Shown here one piece after another: positions 18,604 through 29,072 of a stretch of 64,000 bases of DNA (positions are counted from its first letter, which is position 1; each line of letters starts with the position of its first letter). Source of the DNA: Lentzea indica (lineage in GTDB: Bacteria; Actinomycetota; Actinomycetes; Mycobacteriales; Pseudonocardiaceae); NCBI RefSeq assembly GCF_012184385.1, contig NZ_VSRL01000004.1, positions 40,736-104,735 of the forward strand, written 5' to 3'. The notes below the pieces were generated by a model that saw only the letters and a program-made list of their open reading frames with translations, did not search any database and had not been told where the DNA came from. The position numbers were made by a program, and so were the translations under genes.

Positions 18604-20202
18604 TTAGTACAAACCGTCGAGCACGTCGGCGTAGCGCTTTTCGATCTCGCGGCGGCGCGGCTTCAGCGACGCGGTCAGCAACCCGTCCTCGACGCTGAAG
18701 TCGTGCTCCAGCACGGCGAACCGCTTGATCGTCTCGTGCCGCGCGAGCTGGGCGTTGACGGCCTTGATCGCGCTTGCGACCTCGGACTCCGCGTCGGTGA
18801 TGCCCGGCGCGGTGTCTGGGTCGAGCGTCACGAGTGCCACGCAGTACTTGCGGCGGTCGCCGTGCACGATCACGTTGCTGATGTACGGCGACGCCGCGTT
18901 GATCATGCTCTCGATCCGCGTGGGCGCGACGTACTTGCCGCCCGAGGTCTTGATCAGTTCCTTCTTGCGGTCGGTGATCTTCAACCGGCCCGCGTCGTCG
19001 AGCTCGCCGATGTCACCGGTGTGCAGCCAGCCGTCGACCACCGTCTCGGCGGTGGCGTCCGGCCGGTTGTGGTAGCCGCGCATGACGCCGGGACCCCTGA
19101 GCAGGACCTCGCCGTCGCCCGCGATCTTGACCTCCATGCCGGGGATCGGCGGCCCGACCGTGCCGATCTTGATCATGCCCGGCCGGTTGAAGAACGACCC
19201 CGCGGACGACTCGGTGAGCCCGTAGCCCTCCAGGATCGTGATGCCGGCCCGTTCGAAGAACTCCGCGATCTCGCCGGCCAGCGGCGCGGAGCCCGACACG
19301 AAGTACCGGATCCGCCCGCCCACGCGGGCACGCAACTTGCTGTACACCAAGCGATCCGCGAGCCAGCGCGTCGCAGGGCCGTGATCGCGGTCGGCCCACC
19401 GGAAGATCTTCTCGGTCAGGCCGCCCTTCTCGCGAGCACCCGCGACGATCCGGCCGTGGATCTTCTCGAAGATGCGCGGAGCGGCGGCCACGATCGACGG
19501 CCGCAGCTCGCCGAGGTTGTCGACGATCCGCTCGACCGAGCCGTCGACGGCGGTCGGCACGCCCGCGGCGATCATCGCCATCGTCAGCACCTTGCCGAAC
19601 GCGTGCGACAGCGGCAGCCACAGGAAGTGCAGGTCTGTTTCCCGGAGAATGCCCAGGGACGCAATGGCTTCCGACGTCGTCAGCCAGTTGTCGTGGGTGA
19701 GTTCGACGCCCTTGGGCGTGCCGGTCGTGCCCGAGGTGTAGATCAACGTCGCCAGGTCGTCGGGCCTGAGCTCGTCGATCAGCGCGTCGTAGTCACCGTC
19801 GGCTTGAGGAACCGCCCCGAACCGCAGCACCTCGACGCCGTCCGGCACGAGGCTCGCGTGCTCGTCGGTCTCCACGACCACGATGCGGCTGCCGGAGTCG
19901 CCGACGATGTGCGCGACCTCCGCGGCAGTGCTGTTCGGGTAGATCGTGGTGGTGGCGCCACCTGCGGCGAGCACGGCCAGGTCGGTGATGATCCACTCGA
20001 TGCAGGTGCGCCCCATCAGCGCCACGCGGTCGCCCTTGCGCAGCCCCTCGGCCCGGAGCCCGAACGCCTCCTTGGCCACACGTTCCTGCAGCTGAGCCCA
20101 CGTCAGCGAGACCCAGCCGCTGTTGTCGCGGTACCGCATCGCCTCGGCGTCGGGCGTGCGGGCAACACGGTCGCGCAGCAGGCCGGGAATCGACAGCGCC
20201 AT
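18604..20202 (-). CDS. AMP-forming long-chain fatty acid-CoA ligase
   Basis: 532 residues of the FadD15/long-chain acyl-CoA synthetase type: ATP plus fatty acid gives an acyl-adenylate, then acyl-CoA. The AMP-binding P-loop is YTSGTTGTPKG near residue 155, the A5 motif GYGLTESSA near 309, A7 WLHTGDIGELD near 389 and A8 ITDRKKELIKTSGGKYV near 407, with the catalytic Lys in the C-terminal KPRRREIEKRY region. It is divergent from a TetR gene across a 48-bp gap filled by a long palindrome, so it is probably repressed by that TetR and induced by acyl-CoA. Confidence 0.93.
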   Translation of the reverse strand: MALSIPGLLRDRVARTPDAEAMRYRDNSGWVSLTWAQLQERVAKEAFGLRAEGLRKGDRVALMGRTCIEWIITDLAVLAAGGATTTIYPNSTAAEVAHIVGDSGSRIVVVETDEHASLVPDGVEVLRFGAVPQADGDYDALIDELRPDDLATLIYTSGTTGTPKGVELTHDNWLTTSEAIASLGILRETDLHFLWLPLSHAFGKVLTMAMIAAGVPTAVDGSVERIVDNLGELRPSIVAAAPRIFEKIHGRIVAGAREKGGLTEKIFRWADRDHGPATRWLADRLVYSKLRARVGGRIRYFVSGSAPLAGEIAEFFERAGITILEGYGLTESSAGSFFNRPGMIKIGTVGPPIPGMEVKIAGDGEVLLRGPGVMRGYHNRPDATAETVVDGWLHTGDIGELDDAGRLKITDRKKELIKTSGGKYVAPTRIESMINAASPYISNVIVHGDRRKYCVALVTLDPDTAPGITDAESEVASAIKAVNAQLARHETIKRFAVLEHDFSVEDGLLTASLKPRRREIEKRYADVLDGLY

Positions 20203-20213
20203 TGCTCCCCCTT

Positions 20214-20234
20214 CTCTGGAGCGTCGCTCCAGAG
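20214..20234. promoter_or_regulatory. TetR operator between the acyl-CoA ligase and tetR genes
   Basis: A perfect inverted repeat with 10-bp arms (CTCTGGAGCG and its complement) about a single central T. It fills the divergent gap, 12 bases from the ligase ATG and 17 from the tetR GTG. A -10-like TACTCT at 20238-20243 follows for tetR, so a bound repressor would block both promoters. Confidence 0.78.
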
Positions 20235-20250
20235 CGGTACTCTAACCCTC

Positions 20251-20790
20251 GTGGCTGACCGAAGAAAGTCTCTCCTCGACGCGGCACTCGCACTCGTCGA
20301 AGAAGGCGGCCTGGACGCCGTCACGATCGCGGCGCTGACCGAGCGTTCCGGCATGTCGAACGGCAGCATCTACCACCACTTCGGCAGCCGCGCTGGCGTG
20401 TTCGCGCAGCTCTACGCCGACAGCTACGCCCGCTGCGTCGCGGCGATGCTGCCCGCTCTGAACTCTCGACCGGCCTGCGACACGGTGCGTGCCCTGACGC
20501 TGCACTACCTGGACTGGGTCATGGCGAACCCCAGCCGCGCACGGTTCCTGTACGCAGCACCGGGCCACGCCGACCCGTCGGTCAAGCAGGCGGAGTTCGC
20601 GCCGGTGCTGGCGTGGTTCCTCGACCGCATGGCGTCCGGCGAACTGCGCCCGATCCCGCCGTGGGCGCTGGAGCCCGTGGTGATGGGACCGGCGCACGAG
20701 TCGGTGCGCCGGTTCCTGCTCGGGGTCTTCGACCTCGCCGAGGCCCGCGAGATCATCGCGGACGCCGTCTGGGCCGTGCTGAAGCCCTAG
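20251..20790 (+). CDS. TetR-family regulator of the divergent acyl-CoA ligase gene
   Basis: 179 residues. The N-terminal HTH reads SLLDAALALVEEGGLDAVT through RSGMSNGSIYHHFGSR, typical of TetR. The C-terminal domain (about 60-179) is an all-helical ligand pocket. I start at GTG 20251, seven bases after the -10-like TACTCT, which implies a leaderless mRNA. The context predicts sensing of a fatty acid or acyl-CoA. It ends overlapping the opposing 60-residue gene by 4 bases. Confidence 0.9.
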   Translation: MADRRKSLLDAALALVEEGGLDAVTIAALTERSGMSNGSIYHHFGSRAGVFAQLYADSYARCVAAMLPALNSRPACDTVRALTLHYLDWVMANPSRARFLYAAPGHADPSVKQAEFAPVLAWFLDRMASGELRPIPPWALEPVVMGPAHESVRRFLLGVFDLAEAREIIADAVWAVLKP

Positions 20791-20969
20791 TCCTGTTCTT
20801 CCTTCGCGGGCCGCGCCCGGATGATGATGCCGTCACCGACCACGTCGCCAGGACCGATCGTGTCGAACTGCATCACGGTGCCGGTCACCCTGCCTCGGAC
20901 GACGTTCGTGACGTTCTCCCCGGTGTGCACGATTTCCAGCTCTTCTTCAGGCTGATCTTCCCCAGTCAT
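20787..20969 (-). CDS. Small acidic protein of unknown function
   Basis: 60 residues, unrecognised. After an acidic N-terminus (MTGEDQPEEELE) the body is beta-like and ordered: GENVTNVVRGRVTGTVMQFDTIGPGDVVGDGIIIR. The alternating hydrophobic pattern looks like one small beta-fold. It is divergent from alkB and convergent with tetR. The length and clean codon use suggest a real gene. Confidence 0.55.
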   Translation of the reverse strand: MTGEDQPEEELEIVHTGENVTNVVRGRVTGTVMQFDTIGPGDVVGDGIIIRARPAKEEQD

Positions 20970-21006
20970 ACCGGGATTATCTGTTACGGCTGAAGTTCGT
21001 TAGCCC

Positions 21007-21022
21007 TAGAACACGTGTTCGA
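21007..21022. promoter_or_regulatory. LexA-type SOS box upstream of alkB
   Basis: The sequence TAGAACACGTGTTCGA matches the actinobacterial SOS consensus TCGAAC-N4-GTTCGA at 11 of 12 defined positions. It directly precedes a -10-like TATGCT (21024-21029), so LexA binding would block the promoter. Confidence 0.75.
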
Positions 21023-21036
21023 TTATGCTGCGGTCC

Positions 21037-21645
21037 ATGCGCCAGGGATCACTGTTCGACCTGGAGGCGGAGCCGGCACTGGCCCCGCTTGCCCCGCGCC
21101 GCACCGAGCTCGGCGACGGCGCGTGGATCGACGTCCAGCCGGCCTGGCTGTCCGGCGCTGATGCCTTGTTCGACCAGCTCGTTGACGAGGTGCCGTGGCG
21201 TGCCGAACGCCGCCAGATGTACGACAACGTGGTCGACGTGCCCCGCCTGCTCTGCTTCTACAGCGGTGCGTTGCCGTTCGAGGTCCTGACCACGGCTCGC
21301 GAGGCGCTGTCGAGGCACTACCTGCCCGAGCTGCACGAACCGTTCACCACTGCCGGTCTTTGCTACTACCGCGACGGCCGCGACAGCGTGGCGTGGCACG
21401 GCGACACGATCGGCCGCGGCCAGACCGAGGACACGATGGTCGCGATCCTGTCCGTCGGCACTCCCCGCGCTCTGCTGCTCCGGCCTCGTGGCGGCGGTGA
21501 AACGCACAAATACGCGCTGGGGCATGGCGATCTGCTCGTGATGGGCGGTTCCTGCCAACGCACCTGGGAGCACGCCGTGCCGAAGACCTCGAAGGTCGTC
21601 GGGCCGCGGATCAGCATCCAGTTCCGTCCGCACGGGGTCCGCTGA
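21037..21645 (+). CDS. alkB: AlkB-type alpha-ketoglutarate-dependent DNA/RNA demethylase
   Basis: 202 residues. It removes N-alkyl damage from bases by Fe(II)/2-oxoglutarate oxidation. The iron ligands are His and Asp of WHGDTIG and the distal His of TWEHAVPK; 2-oxoglutarate binding is by the Arg pair in GPRISIQFRPHG. The region MYDNVVDVPRL is a nucleotide-lid segment. I choose ATG 21037 because it falls 7 bases after TATGCT and so suits a leaderless transcript; ATG 21025 lies inside the -10 element. The SOS box upstream predicts induction by DNA damage. Confidence 0.9.
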   Translation: MRQGSLFDLEAEPALAPLAPRRTELGDGAWIDVQPAWLSGADALFDQLVDEVPWRAERRQMYDNVVDVPRLLCFYSGALPFEVLTTAREALSRHYLPELHEPFTTAGLCYYRDGRDSVAWHGDTIGRGQTEDTMVAILSVGTPRALLLRPRGGGETHKYALGHGDLLVMGGSCQRTWEHAVPKTSKVVGPRISIQFRPHGVR

Positions 21646-21686
21646 GGACCAGGCAGCCGGACTCGACCACCTGGTCCTCAGTGGAC

Positions 21687-23315
21687 TCAGATCACGTCGA
21701 CGAACACCGGGTTGGCGTAGAACCAGAGGTCCGCCCACGGGTCCGAGTTCGCGATCTCGTCGATCATCGGGTCGCCGGACGAGGTCAGGCGCTTGCCGTC
21801 GCTGCCCCGCAGCCGCAGGTAGAACGACCGCTCGACACCGGCGAACGTGTGCGTGAAGCGGATCTTGCCCTTGCGCGGCACCTCGAACGTCTTCGTCACC
21901 ACGGTCTCGGGCGCCACGAACCGGTCGCGATCAGCCGAGGGGCCGGTGACCGGGCCGGAGATCAGGTCGACCTTCGCCAGGACGGGCAGAGCACCGGCCC
22001 AGTTCGGGCCGGAAGCGCGGTCGATCTCGATCGTCACCTCGACGTCGCCGCCGCGGCGCACGAACGTCCGCCCACCCAAGGTGACGCCACGCAGGTCGTC
22101 GCGCGAGCGCACGCGCAACGAAAGGCCGTCGATCAGGCGGCCGTGCACCGTCAGCACCTTGCCGGACTGCAGGCCGCGCATGACGTCCACATAGGACCGC
22201 GAACGGGCGCCAACGACGTTCGCGCCGTACTGGCCGGGGAAGAAGTCACCGTAGGCCTGCTTCACGCCGGAGTCGATCGGCGCGCCCTTCGAACCCGTGG
22301 TGGCGTAGTCCTGCTTGCCCGGCGTGAGCGTGTCGCCGAAGACCTGGTGCACGTCCGAGTTGGCCGTGATCCACCACGGCCTGCCCTCGGCGAGCAGCGC
22401 GTCCCACAGGCCGCCGACGCGAGCGGTCATCCAGTCGAAGCCGCCGTGCGTGCGGTAGGACTCCATCGGGTAGCCGGGGAACGAGTCCGCCAGCGGGGCC
22501 GCGAGGTCGTAGTAGCCGCGTGCCCTGCCGGGGCCACCAAGAGACTTCGGGATGCCCGCCGCCTGGTGGCCGGGCGCGCCCTCCATGCCGACCGCGACGC
22601 CGGGGGCCGCGTCCCGCCAGCCGCGCAGCTCGTGCGGGCTGTCCAGGCCGCGACGGGCCGGGTGGTTCGCGAACATCAGCGCGATCTCGGTCCGTCCGGA
22701 GAGGACTTGCGCTTCCAGGTACCGCAGCGCGGCCAGAGCCAAAGGCTCGGTGTTGCTGGCGACGCGACCGTCGTAGGACAGCTCGAACGCCTTGAGGATG
22801 TCCACGGTGTGCTTGCCGGGCGGCAGGAACACGGTGGCGTGCTCCGCGCCGGGGATGTTCCACTCCAGCCCCTGGTAGACCAGCACGTCGCGCTGCGCAC
22901 GACGCGCGCGCTCGATGTCCGGCGTGACCTGGTCGATCGAGAACTTCTGGTGGGCGGGGCCGCCGTGGTCGGTGATCACGACCCAGTCGAGGCCGAACTC
23001 GTGAGCCTTCCGGACCTGGTGCTCGATCGGGTACTGGCCGTCGTCGGAGTACTGCGTGTGGATGTGGTGGTCGCCCGCGTACCAGCGCTCACCACCACCC
23101 CACGGGTTGACGGGAACGTGGGCCTCGGCCTTGCCCGCACCGACGGCGACCGCGCCGGCGGCACCGGCCGCGATGCCCAGGCCGGCGAGGAACTTGCGGC
23201 GTTCGACCGACGACGGACGGTCGTCCTCGGGGTCGAGCCAGCTTCCCTCGACCGGCTCCACCTCGTGGTGGTGGTGCGTGTGATCACCGTGCGGGTGATC
23301 GTGTGAGTGGGACAT
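21687..23315 (-). CDS. Tat-exported PHP-domain phosphoesterase with histidine-rich N-terminus
   Basis: 542 residues. The first 17 residues contain nine histidines (MSHSHDHPHGDHTHHHH), followed by an acidic stretch and a twin-arginine signal, SVERRKFLAGLG (Arg39-Arg40) with a hydrophobic Ala/Gly core to residue ~60. The mature part starts with a PHP metal site, GDHHIHTQYSDDG, then VITDHGG and later ITANSDVHQVF, and carries a C-terminal beta-rich region. PHP proteins hydrolyse phosphoesters with two or three metals. A His-rich segment in front of a Tat signal is unusual and would be lost on export unless the signal is retained as an anchor. Confidence 0.85.
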   Translation of the reverse strand: MSHSHDHPHGDHTHHHHEVEPVEGSWLDPEDDRPSSVERRKFLAGLGIAAGAAGAVAVGAGKAEAHVPVNPWGGGERWYAGDHHIHTQYSDDGQYPIEHQVRKAHEFGLDWVVITDHGGPAHQKFSIDQVTPDIERARRAQRDVLVYQGLEWNIPGAEHATVFLPPGKHTVDILKAFELSYDGRVASNTEPLALAALRYLEAQVLSGRTEIALMFANHPARRGLDSPHELRGWRDAAPGVAVGMEGAPGHQAAGIPKSLGGPGRARGYYDLAAPLADSFPGYPMESYRTHGGFDWMTARVGGLWDALLAEGRPWWITANSDVHQVFGDTLTPGKQDYATTGSKGAPIDSGVKQAYGDFFPGQYGANVVGARSRSYVDVMRGLQSGKVLTVHGRLIDGLSLRVRSRDDLRGVTLGGRTFVRRGGDVEVTIEIDRASGPNWAGALPVLAKVDLISGPVTGPSADRDRFVAPETVVTKTFEVPRKGKIRFTHTFAGVERSFYLRLRGSDGKRLTSSGDPMIDEIANSDPWADLWFYANPVFVDVI

Positions 23316-23401
23316 GCGCAGATCTCAACCGGTCAACCTGTCGAGACCAATGAACGGTCAATGAACCCTTGTACCGGGAATTTCACTCACACCGCGGACT
23401 C

Positions 23402-24787
23402 TCACACCGCCTGCAGGGCGAGCAGCGCCAAATCGTCGTGATCATCGCGGTCGAGCCACTTGAGCACGGCCTCCTCGCAGTGCCGCGCGATCTCCTCCGC
23501 CGACAACCCCTTGCACTCCTTCAGCACCGCCCGCAGCCGCTGTTCCCCGAACAGCTCAGTGCGGTCGGTGTGCGCGCGGGCCTCGGTGAACCCGTCGGAA
23601 TACAGCACCAGCGTGTCCCCCGGCGCCAGCGTCACCTGCTCGCCGTGGAACCGGACGTCGGACAGGATTCCGACGATCGCGCCGGGCGCGCTCACGTCCT
23701 GCACGGTGCCGTCCGCCCGCAGGATCAGCGGTGCGGGATGGCCGCCGGAGGCGAGCGAGAGCCGCGCTCCCCCGGCCGCCAGCGGCACGAGCTCGCCCAC
23801 GACGATCGTGGTGAAGAGCTTGGAGCCGGTGGCACGCAACGAGGTGTTCAGCAGGTGCAGCAGCCGCACCGGGTTCGTCTCGACGAGGGACAGCGCCTGC
23901 AGCGACTGCCGCACACGTCCACTGTGGACGGCCGCCTCCAGGCCGTGGCCGCAGACGTCACCCAGCGCGAACGTCGCGGAGCCGTCCGTGCGCGGATGCA
24001 CGTCGTAGAAGTCGCCACCGACCAGTGCGCGCTGGTGGGCCGGGATGAACACCGACGCCAGCGACACGCCACGCACCTCGGGCAGCGGCAACGGCAGCAG
24101 CGCCGAGCGCAGCACGTCGATCGTCCGCTGCTGCTCGGTGAGCTTCGACGCGGACTCCAGGGCGACAGCGGCGTGCTTGCCGAACAGCCGCACGCGCTCG
24201 ACGTCGTTCGGCGCGAAGTCACCCCGCCGCAGCACGACCAGCGCGCCGCCGACGCCCAGCGGCACGGCCAGAGCGCAGCCGAAGTCCTCCGGCACGCCCC
24301 AGCTACCTTCACCCAAAGAGGTGATCCTGGTCAGCGTCGAAGTACCCGTCAGCACCTCGGTGATCGCCGAGGCCCGGCGCGGCGTGCGCGCGACCGAAGG
24401 CTCGCCACCGCCGCACCGCCACCATTCGAGGCGATCACGCGTGGCGGGCACGACGGCGACGCAGTGCTCGCCCAGCAGTTCCGCGGCGAGCTGCACGATG
24501 GTCTTCAGCGTGTCCTGCCGCGACGTGCCGCCCGCGAGCCGCAGATGGGCGTGGTCGAGTGCGGAGTCCGTGAAGTACCAGGCACTCCAGCCCTCGCCGA
24601 GGTCAAGCTGACGACCAGCGACGTGCACGTCGAAGCGCTCGCCGAGGCACAGCCGGGGGAACCGGCCGGCGGCCGCGGCGTTGCGCACGCGCACCACCCC
24701 GGCGGGGTCGACGACGAGAACGGCTTCGCGGAGCCCGTCCACCAGGCGCTGCCAGCCGTCCAGGTCGATGCCCACGGTGCTGCTCAT
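23402..24787 (-). CDS. PAS-GAF-SpoIIE type PP2C phosphatase
   Basis: 461 residues. A short PAS-like N-terminus (about 10-75, [19 protein letters not shown]) leads to a GAF-like domain (about 90-230) and an RsbU/SpoIIE PP2C phosphatase (about 240-461). Metal-binding motifs are GGDFYD, GDVCGHG, SDGFTEA and the final DDHDDLALL. Such enzymes dephosphorylate STAS anti-anti-sigma factors. It is divergent from the multi-HAMP kinase, and two STAS genes plus an RsbW-like kinase lie within 6 kb, so a partner-switching cascade is likely. Confidence 0.92.
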   Translation of the reverse strand: MSSTVGIDLDGWQRLVDGLREAVLVVDPAGVVRVRNAAAAGRFPRLCLGERFDVHVAGRQLDLGEGWSAWYFTDSALDHAHLRLAGGTSRQDTLKTIVQLAAELLGEHCVAVVPATRDRLEWWRCGGGEPSVARTPRRASAITEVLTGTSTLTRITSLGEGSWGVPEDFGCALAVPLGVGGALVVLRRGDFAPNDVERVRLFGKHAAVALESASKLTEQQRTIDVLRSALLPLPLPEVRGVSLASVFIPAHQRALVGGDFYDVHPRTDGSATFALGDVCGHGLEAAVHSGRVRQSLQALSLVETNPVRLLHLLNTSLRATGSKLFTTIVVGELVPLAAGGARLSLASGGHPAPLILRADGTVQDVSAPGAIVGILSDVRFHGEQVTLAPGDTLVLYSDGFTEARAHTDRTELFGEQRLRAVLKECKGLSAEEIARHCEEAVLKWLDRDDHDDLALLALQAV

Positions 24788-24924
24788 CCGCTTTTGTCCT
24801 GCGCAGCCGGCCGGGTCATCACGGCCTCCTGCGGGTCGTTGGCGTGCATCGCGGCATCAAGTTACCTCGCTCCCAACCTAACGTGGCAGTCTTGGCTGCG
24901 ACCACCGAGGCACGGAGGCTTGGA

Positions 24925-27900
24925 GTGACCACGGCCAACGAAGAGACGGACGCGACCCTCGATCGGGTTCTCTCGGCGATGAGAGATCTGCGTGACGGCA
25001 ACTTCCGCCGCAGGCTGGTGGTGCCGGGGAACGGGGCTCTGTCGGCGCTCGCGGACGTCTTCAACGAGATCGCGGAACGCAACCAGTGGCTCGCCGGTGA
25101 GCTGGGCAGGGTCAGGCAGGCGGTCGGCCAGGAGGGCAGGCTGACCGAACGGGTGGCGCCCGCGGGCACCGCCGGTGGCTGGTCGCTGATGGCGGACTCG
25201 GTGAACGGCCTGGTCGAGGACCTGGTGCGGCCGACGAGCGAGCTGAGCCGCGTGCTCGCCGCCGTCGCCGAGGGCGACCTGACCAAGCGCATGTCGGACC
25301 AGACGCTGCGTGGTGAGTTCGCCACGCTCGGTTCGACGGTGAACGGCCTGGTGGACCAGCTCAGCTCGTTCGCGGACGAGGTCACGCGCGTCGCCCGCGA
25401 GGTCGGTACGGACGGCCGCCTGGGCGGCCAGGCGAAGGTGCCCGGCGTCGCCGGTACCTGGCGCGACCTGACCGACAACGTCAACTCGATGGCGAACAAC
25501 CTGACCAACCAGGTCCGCAACATCGCCCAGGTCGCGACCGCGGTGGCCAACGGCGACCTGACCCAGAAGATCACGGTCGACGTCTCCGGCGAGATGCTGG
25601 AGCTGAAGAACACGCTGAACACGATGGTCGACCAGCTCAGCTCGTTCGCGGACGAGGTCACGCGTGTCGCGCGTGAGGTCGGCACGGACGGCAAGCTCGG
25701 CGGCCAGGCGAAGGTGCCCGGCGTCGGCGGCACGTGGCGCGACCTGACCGACAACGTGAACTTCATGGCGGAGAACCTGACCACTCAGGTCCGCAACATC
25801 GCCCAGGTCACCACCGCCGTCGCCCAGGGCGACCTGACCCAGAAGATCACAGTCGACGCGCGCGGCGAGATCCTCGAGCTCAAGTCCACGATCAACACGA
25901 TGGTCGACCAGCTCTCCTCCTTCGCCGACGAGGTCACCCGCGTCGCCCGCGAGGTCGGTTCGGACGGACGGCTGGGCGGTCAGGCCCAGGTTCCCGGAGT
26001 CGCCGGCACGTGGCGCGACCTGACGGACTCGGTGAACTTCATGGCGGACAACCTGACGAACCAGGTCCGCAACATCGCCCAGGTCACCACCGCCATCGCG
26101 CGCGGCGACCTGACCCAGAAGATCACAGTCGACGCGCGCGGCGAGATCCTCGAGCTCAAGACCACGATCAACACGATGGTCGACCAGCTGTCGAGCTTCG
26201 CCGACGAGGCCACGCGCGTCGCACGCGAGGTCGGCACCGAGGGCCGCCTGGGCGGTCAGGCGCAGGTGCCCGGCGTCGCCGGCACGTGGCGCGACCTGAC
26301 CGACAACGTCAACTTCATGGCGAACAACCTGACCAACCAGGTCCGCAACATCGCCCAGGTCGCGACCGCGGTGGCCAACGGCGACCTGACCCAGAAGATC
26401 ACAGTCGACGCGCGCGGCGAGATCCTCGAGCTCAAGTCCACGATCAACACGATGGTCGACCAGCTCAGCTCGTTCGCCGAGGAGGTCACCCGCGTCGCCC
26501 GCGAGGTCGGCACGGACGGCCGCCTGGGCGGTCAGGCCCGCGTGCAGGGCGTCGCCGGCACGTGGAAGGACCTGACCGACAACGTCAACCTGATGGCGGA
26601 CAACCTGACCAATCAGGTCCGCAACATCGCCGCCGTCGCCACCGCGGTCGCGAACGGCGACCTCTCGAAGAAGATCACCGTCGAGGCGAAGGGCGAGGTC
26701 GCGGCGCTCGCCGAGACCCTGAACGGCATGGTCGACACGCTGCGCGCGTTCGGCGACGAGGTCACCCGCGTCGCCCGCGAGGTCGGCACCGAGGGCATTC
26801 TCGGTGGTCAGGCGCGCGTGTCCGGTGTGGCCGGCACGTGGAAGGACCTCACCGACTCGGTGAACTTCATGGCGGACAACCTGACGAACCAGGTCCGCAA
26901 CATCGCCCAGGTCACCACCGCCGTCGCCCAGGGCGACCTGACGAAGAAGATCGACGTCTCGGCCCGCGGCGAGATCCTCGAGCTCAAGACCACGATCAAC
27001 ACGATGGTCGACCAGCTGTCGAGCTTCGCCGACGAGGTCACCCGCGTCGCCCGCGAGGTCGGCACCGAGGCAAGCTCGGCGGCCAGGCCGAGGTCGACGG
27101 CGTGGCCGGTACGTGGTCGAAGCTGACCGACAACGTCAACCAGCTGGCCTCGAACCTGACCACCCAGGTGCGCGCGATCGCCGCCGTCGCCACCGCCGTG
27201 ACCGCGGGCGACCTGACCAGGCAGATCACCGTCGACGCGTCCGGCGAGCTCGCCGAGCTCAAGGACAACGTCAACCAGATGATCGCGAACCTGAAGGAGA
27301 CGACCCGCGCGAACCGCGAGCAGTACTGGCTCAAGACCAACCTGGCCCGGCTGTCCGGCCTGATGCAGGGCCACCGCGACCTGCGCGCGCTGGCCTCGTT
27401 GATCATGAGCGAGCTGACGCCGCTGGTCAGCGCCCACCACGGCGCGTTCTTCCAGATCCAGGAGGACGACGACTCCAAGCAGACGCTGGAGCTCACCGCC
27501 TCGTACGGCTTCCGGCTGGACGCCGCTCGCGCGACCCGTGTCGCGATGGGCGAGTCGCTCGTCGGCCAGTCCGCGCTGGAGAAGAAGACGATCCTGGTCA
27601 CCCAGGTGCCCCCCGGCTATCTCACCGTGTCGTCCGCTCTGGGCGAGTCCGCGCCGGTCAACCTGGTGATACTGCCGATCCTGTTCCAGGGCGAGACCCT
27701 CGGCGTGATCGAGCTCGCGTCCCTCAACGAGTTCACCGACGTCCACCTCGACCTCCTCGACCAGCTCAAGGAGGCCATCGGCGTCAACGTGAACACGATG
27801 CTCGCGAACTCGCGCACCGATGCCCTGCTGGTCGAGTCGCAGCGCCTGACCACCGAGCTCAGGGCCGGTTCCGAGGAGCTGGAAGACCGCGCGCGGCAGC

Positions 27901-29072
27901 TCCAGACCGCGTCGAAGTACAAGTCCGAGTTCATGGCCAACATGTCCCACGAGCTGCGGACGCCGCTGAACTCGCTGCTGATCCTGGCCAAGCTGCTCGC
28001 GGACAACCTCGACGGCAACCTCAACCCCAAGCAGGTCGAGTTCGCCCGCACGATCCACTCGTCGGGCTCCGACCTCCTGCAGCTCATCAACGACATCCTC
28101 GACCTCACCAAGGTCGAGGCCGGCCACATGACGTTGCACGAGGACCCGGTCCGCCTCGACGAGCTGGTCCGCTACGTCGAGACCCTCTGCCTGCCCCTGA
28201 CCGCGGAGAAGAACCTCGAGTTCTCCGTGCGGGTCGACCCGAACGTCCCGGAGACCCTGCACACCGACGAGCACCGCCTGCAGCAGATCCTGCGCAACCT
28301 GCTGTCCAACGCCGTGAAGTTCACCCACGACGGTGGAATCCGCCTGCACGTGCGCATGGACGATCCGTCCACAGTGGCGTTCGACGTGCACGACACGGGT
28401 ATCGGCATCCCGGCCGAGAAGCTCGCCGTCATCTTCGAGGCGTTCCAGCAGGCGGACGGCACCACGTCCCGCAAGTACGGCGGCACCGGCCTGGGCCTGT
28501 CCATCAGCCGTGAGCTGGCGCAACTGCTGAACGGCGCCCTGCGCGTGCGTTCCGAACCGGGTATCGGCTCGACGTTCACCCTCTGCCTGCCGCTCGGCAA
28601 GGTCGTCTCCGAGACCTTCGTCCTGCCGGAACCGACCCCGATCGTCACCCCGGCCCCGGTTCTGGCCGCGTCCGGCTCGATCCGCTTCCACGGCGAGAAG
28701 GTGCTGGTCGTGGACGACGACCTGCGCAACGTGTTCGCCCTGACGAGTGTGTTGGAGCTACACGGCCTCGAAGCCATCTACGCCGACAACGGCATCACGG
28801 GCGTACGCGCCCTGGAGCAGTACGACGACGTGGCCATCGTCCTGATGGACATCATGATGCCGGAGCTCGACGGCAACGCGACGATCTCGGCCATCCGCGC
28901 CATGGAACGCTACGCGGACCTGCCGGTCATCGCCGTCACGGCGAAGGCCATGAAGGGCGACCGCGAGAAGTCGCTGGCGTCCGGCGCCACCGACTACGTC
29001 ACGAAGCCGGTCGACACCGAACACCTGATCAGGCTGATCGCCTACTACCTGGGGGTGTCGGCGGAGGCCTGA
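24925..29072 (+). CDS. Soluble multi-HAMP hybrid histidine kinase, one frameshift
   Basis: About 1382 residues after correction. No transmembrane helix is seen. Order: a degenerate HAMP pair (about 1-140), seven 92-residue HAMP units (about 143-786), GAF (about 800-960), HisKA with SHELRTP (about 1010), HATPase with NLLSNAVKF and GTGLGLSIS (about 1130-1220), and a receiver with phospho-acceptor Asp in [11 protein letters not shown] (about 1309) and Lys in YVTKPVD. The layout matches Nik1-like group III kinases. One G is missing at 27069-27070, which makes the seventh repeat 275 instead of 276 bases. The start GTG 24925 follows GGAGG by six bases. It is divergent from the SpoIIE phosphatase. 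Confidence 0.9.
25351..27281 (+). repeat. Seven tandem 276-bp units encoding HAMP modules
   Basis: Units begin at 25351, 25627, 25903, 26179, 26455, 26731 and 27007, each opening with [19 protein letters not shown] or a close variant. The last unit is 275 bases because of the single-base deletion. High nucleotide identity between units points to recent amplification or gene conversion, and makes copy number vulnerable to assembly collapse. Confidence 0.95.

Noticed and set aside
25351..27281. Tandem repeats as a CRISPR array or mobile repeat
   Set aside because: Units are 276 bp, contiguous and in frame, encoding HAMP modules; there are no short repeats with unique spacers.
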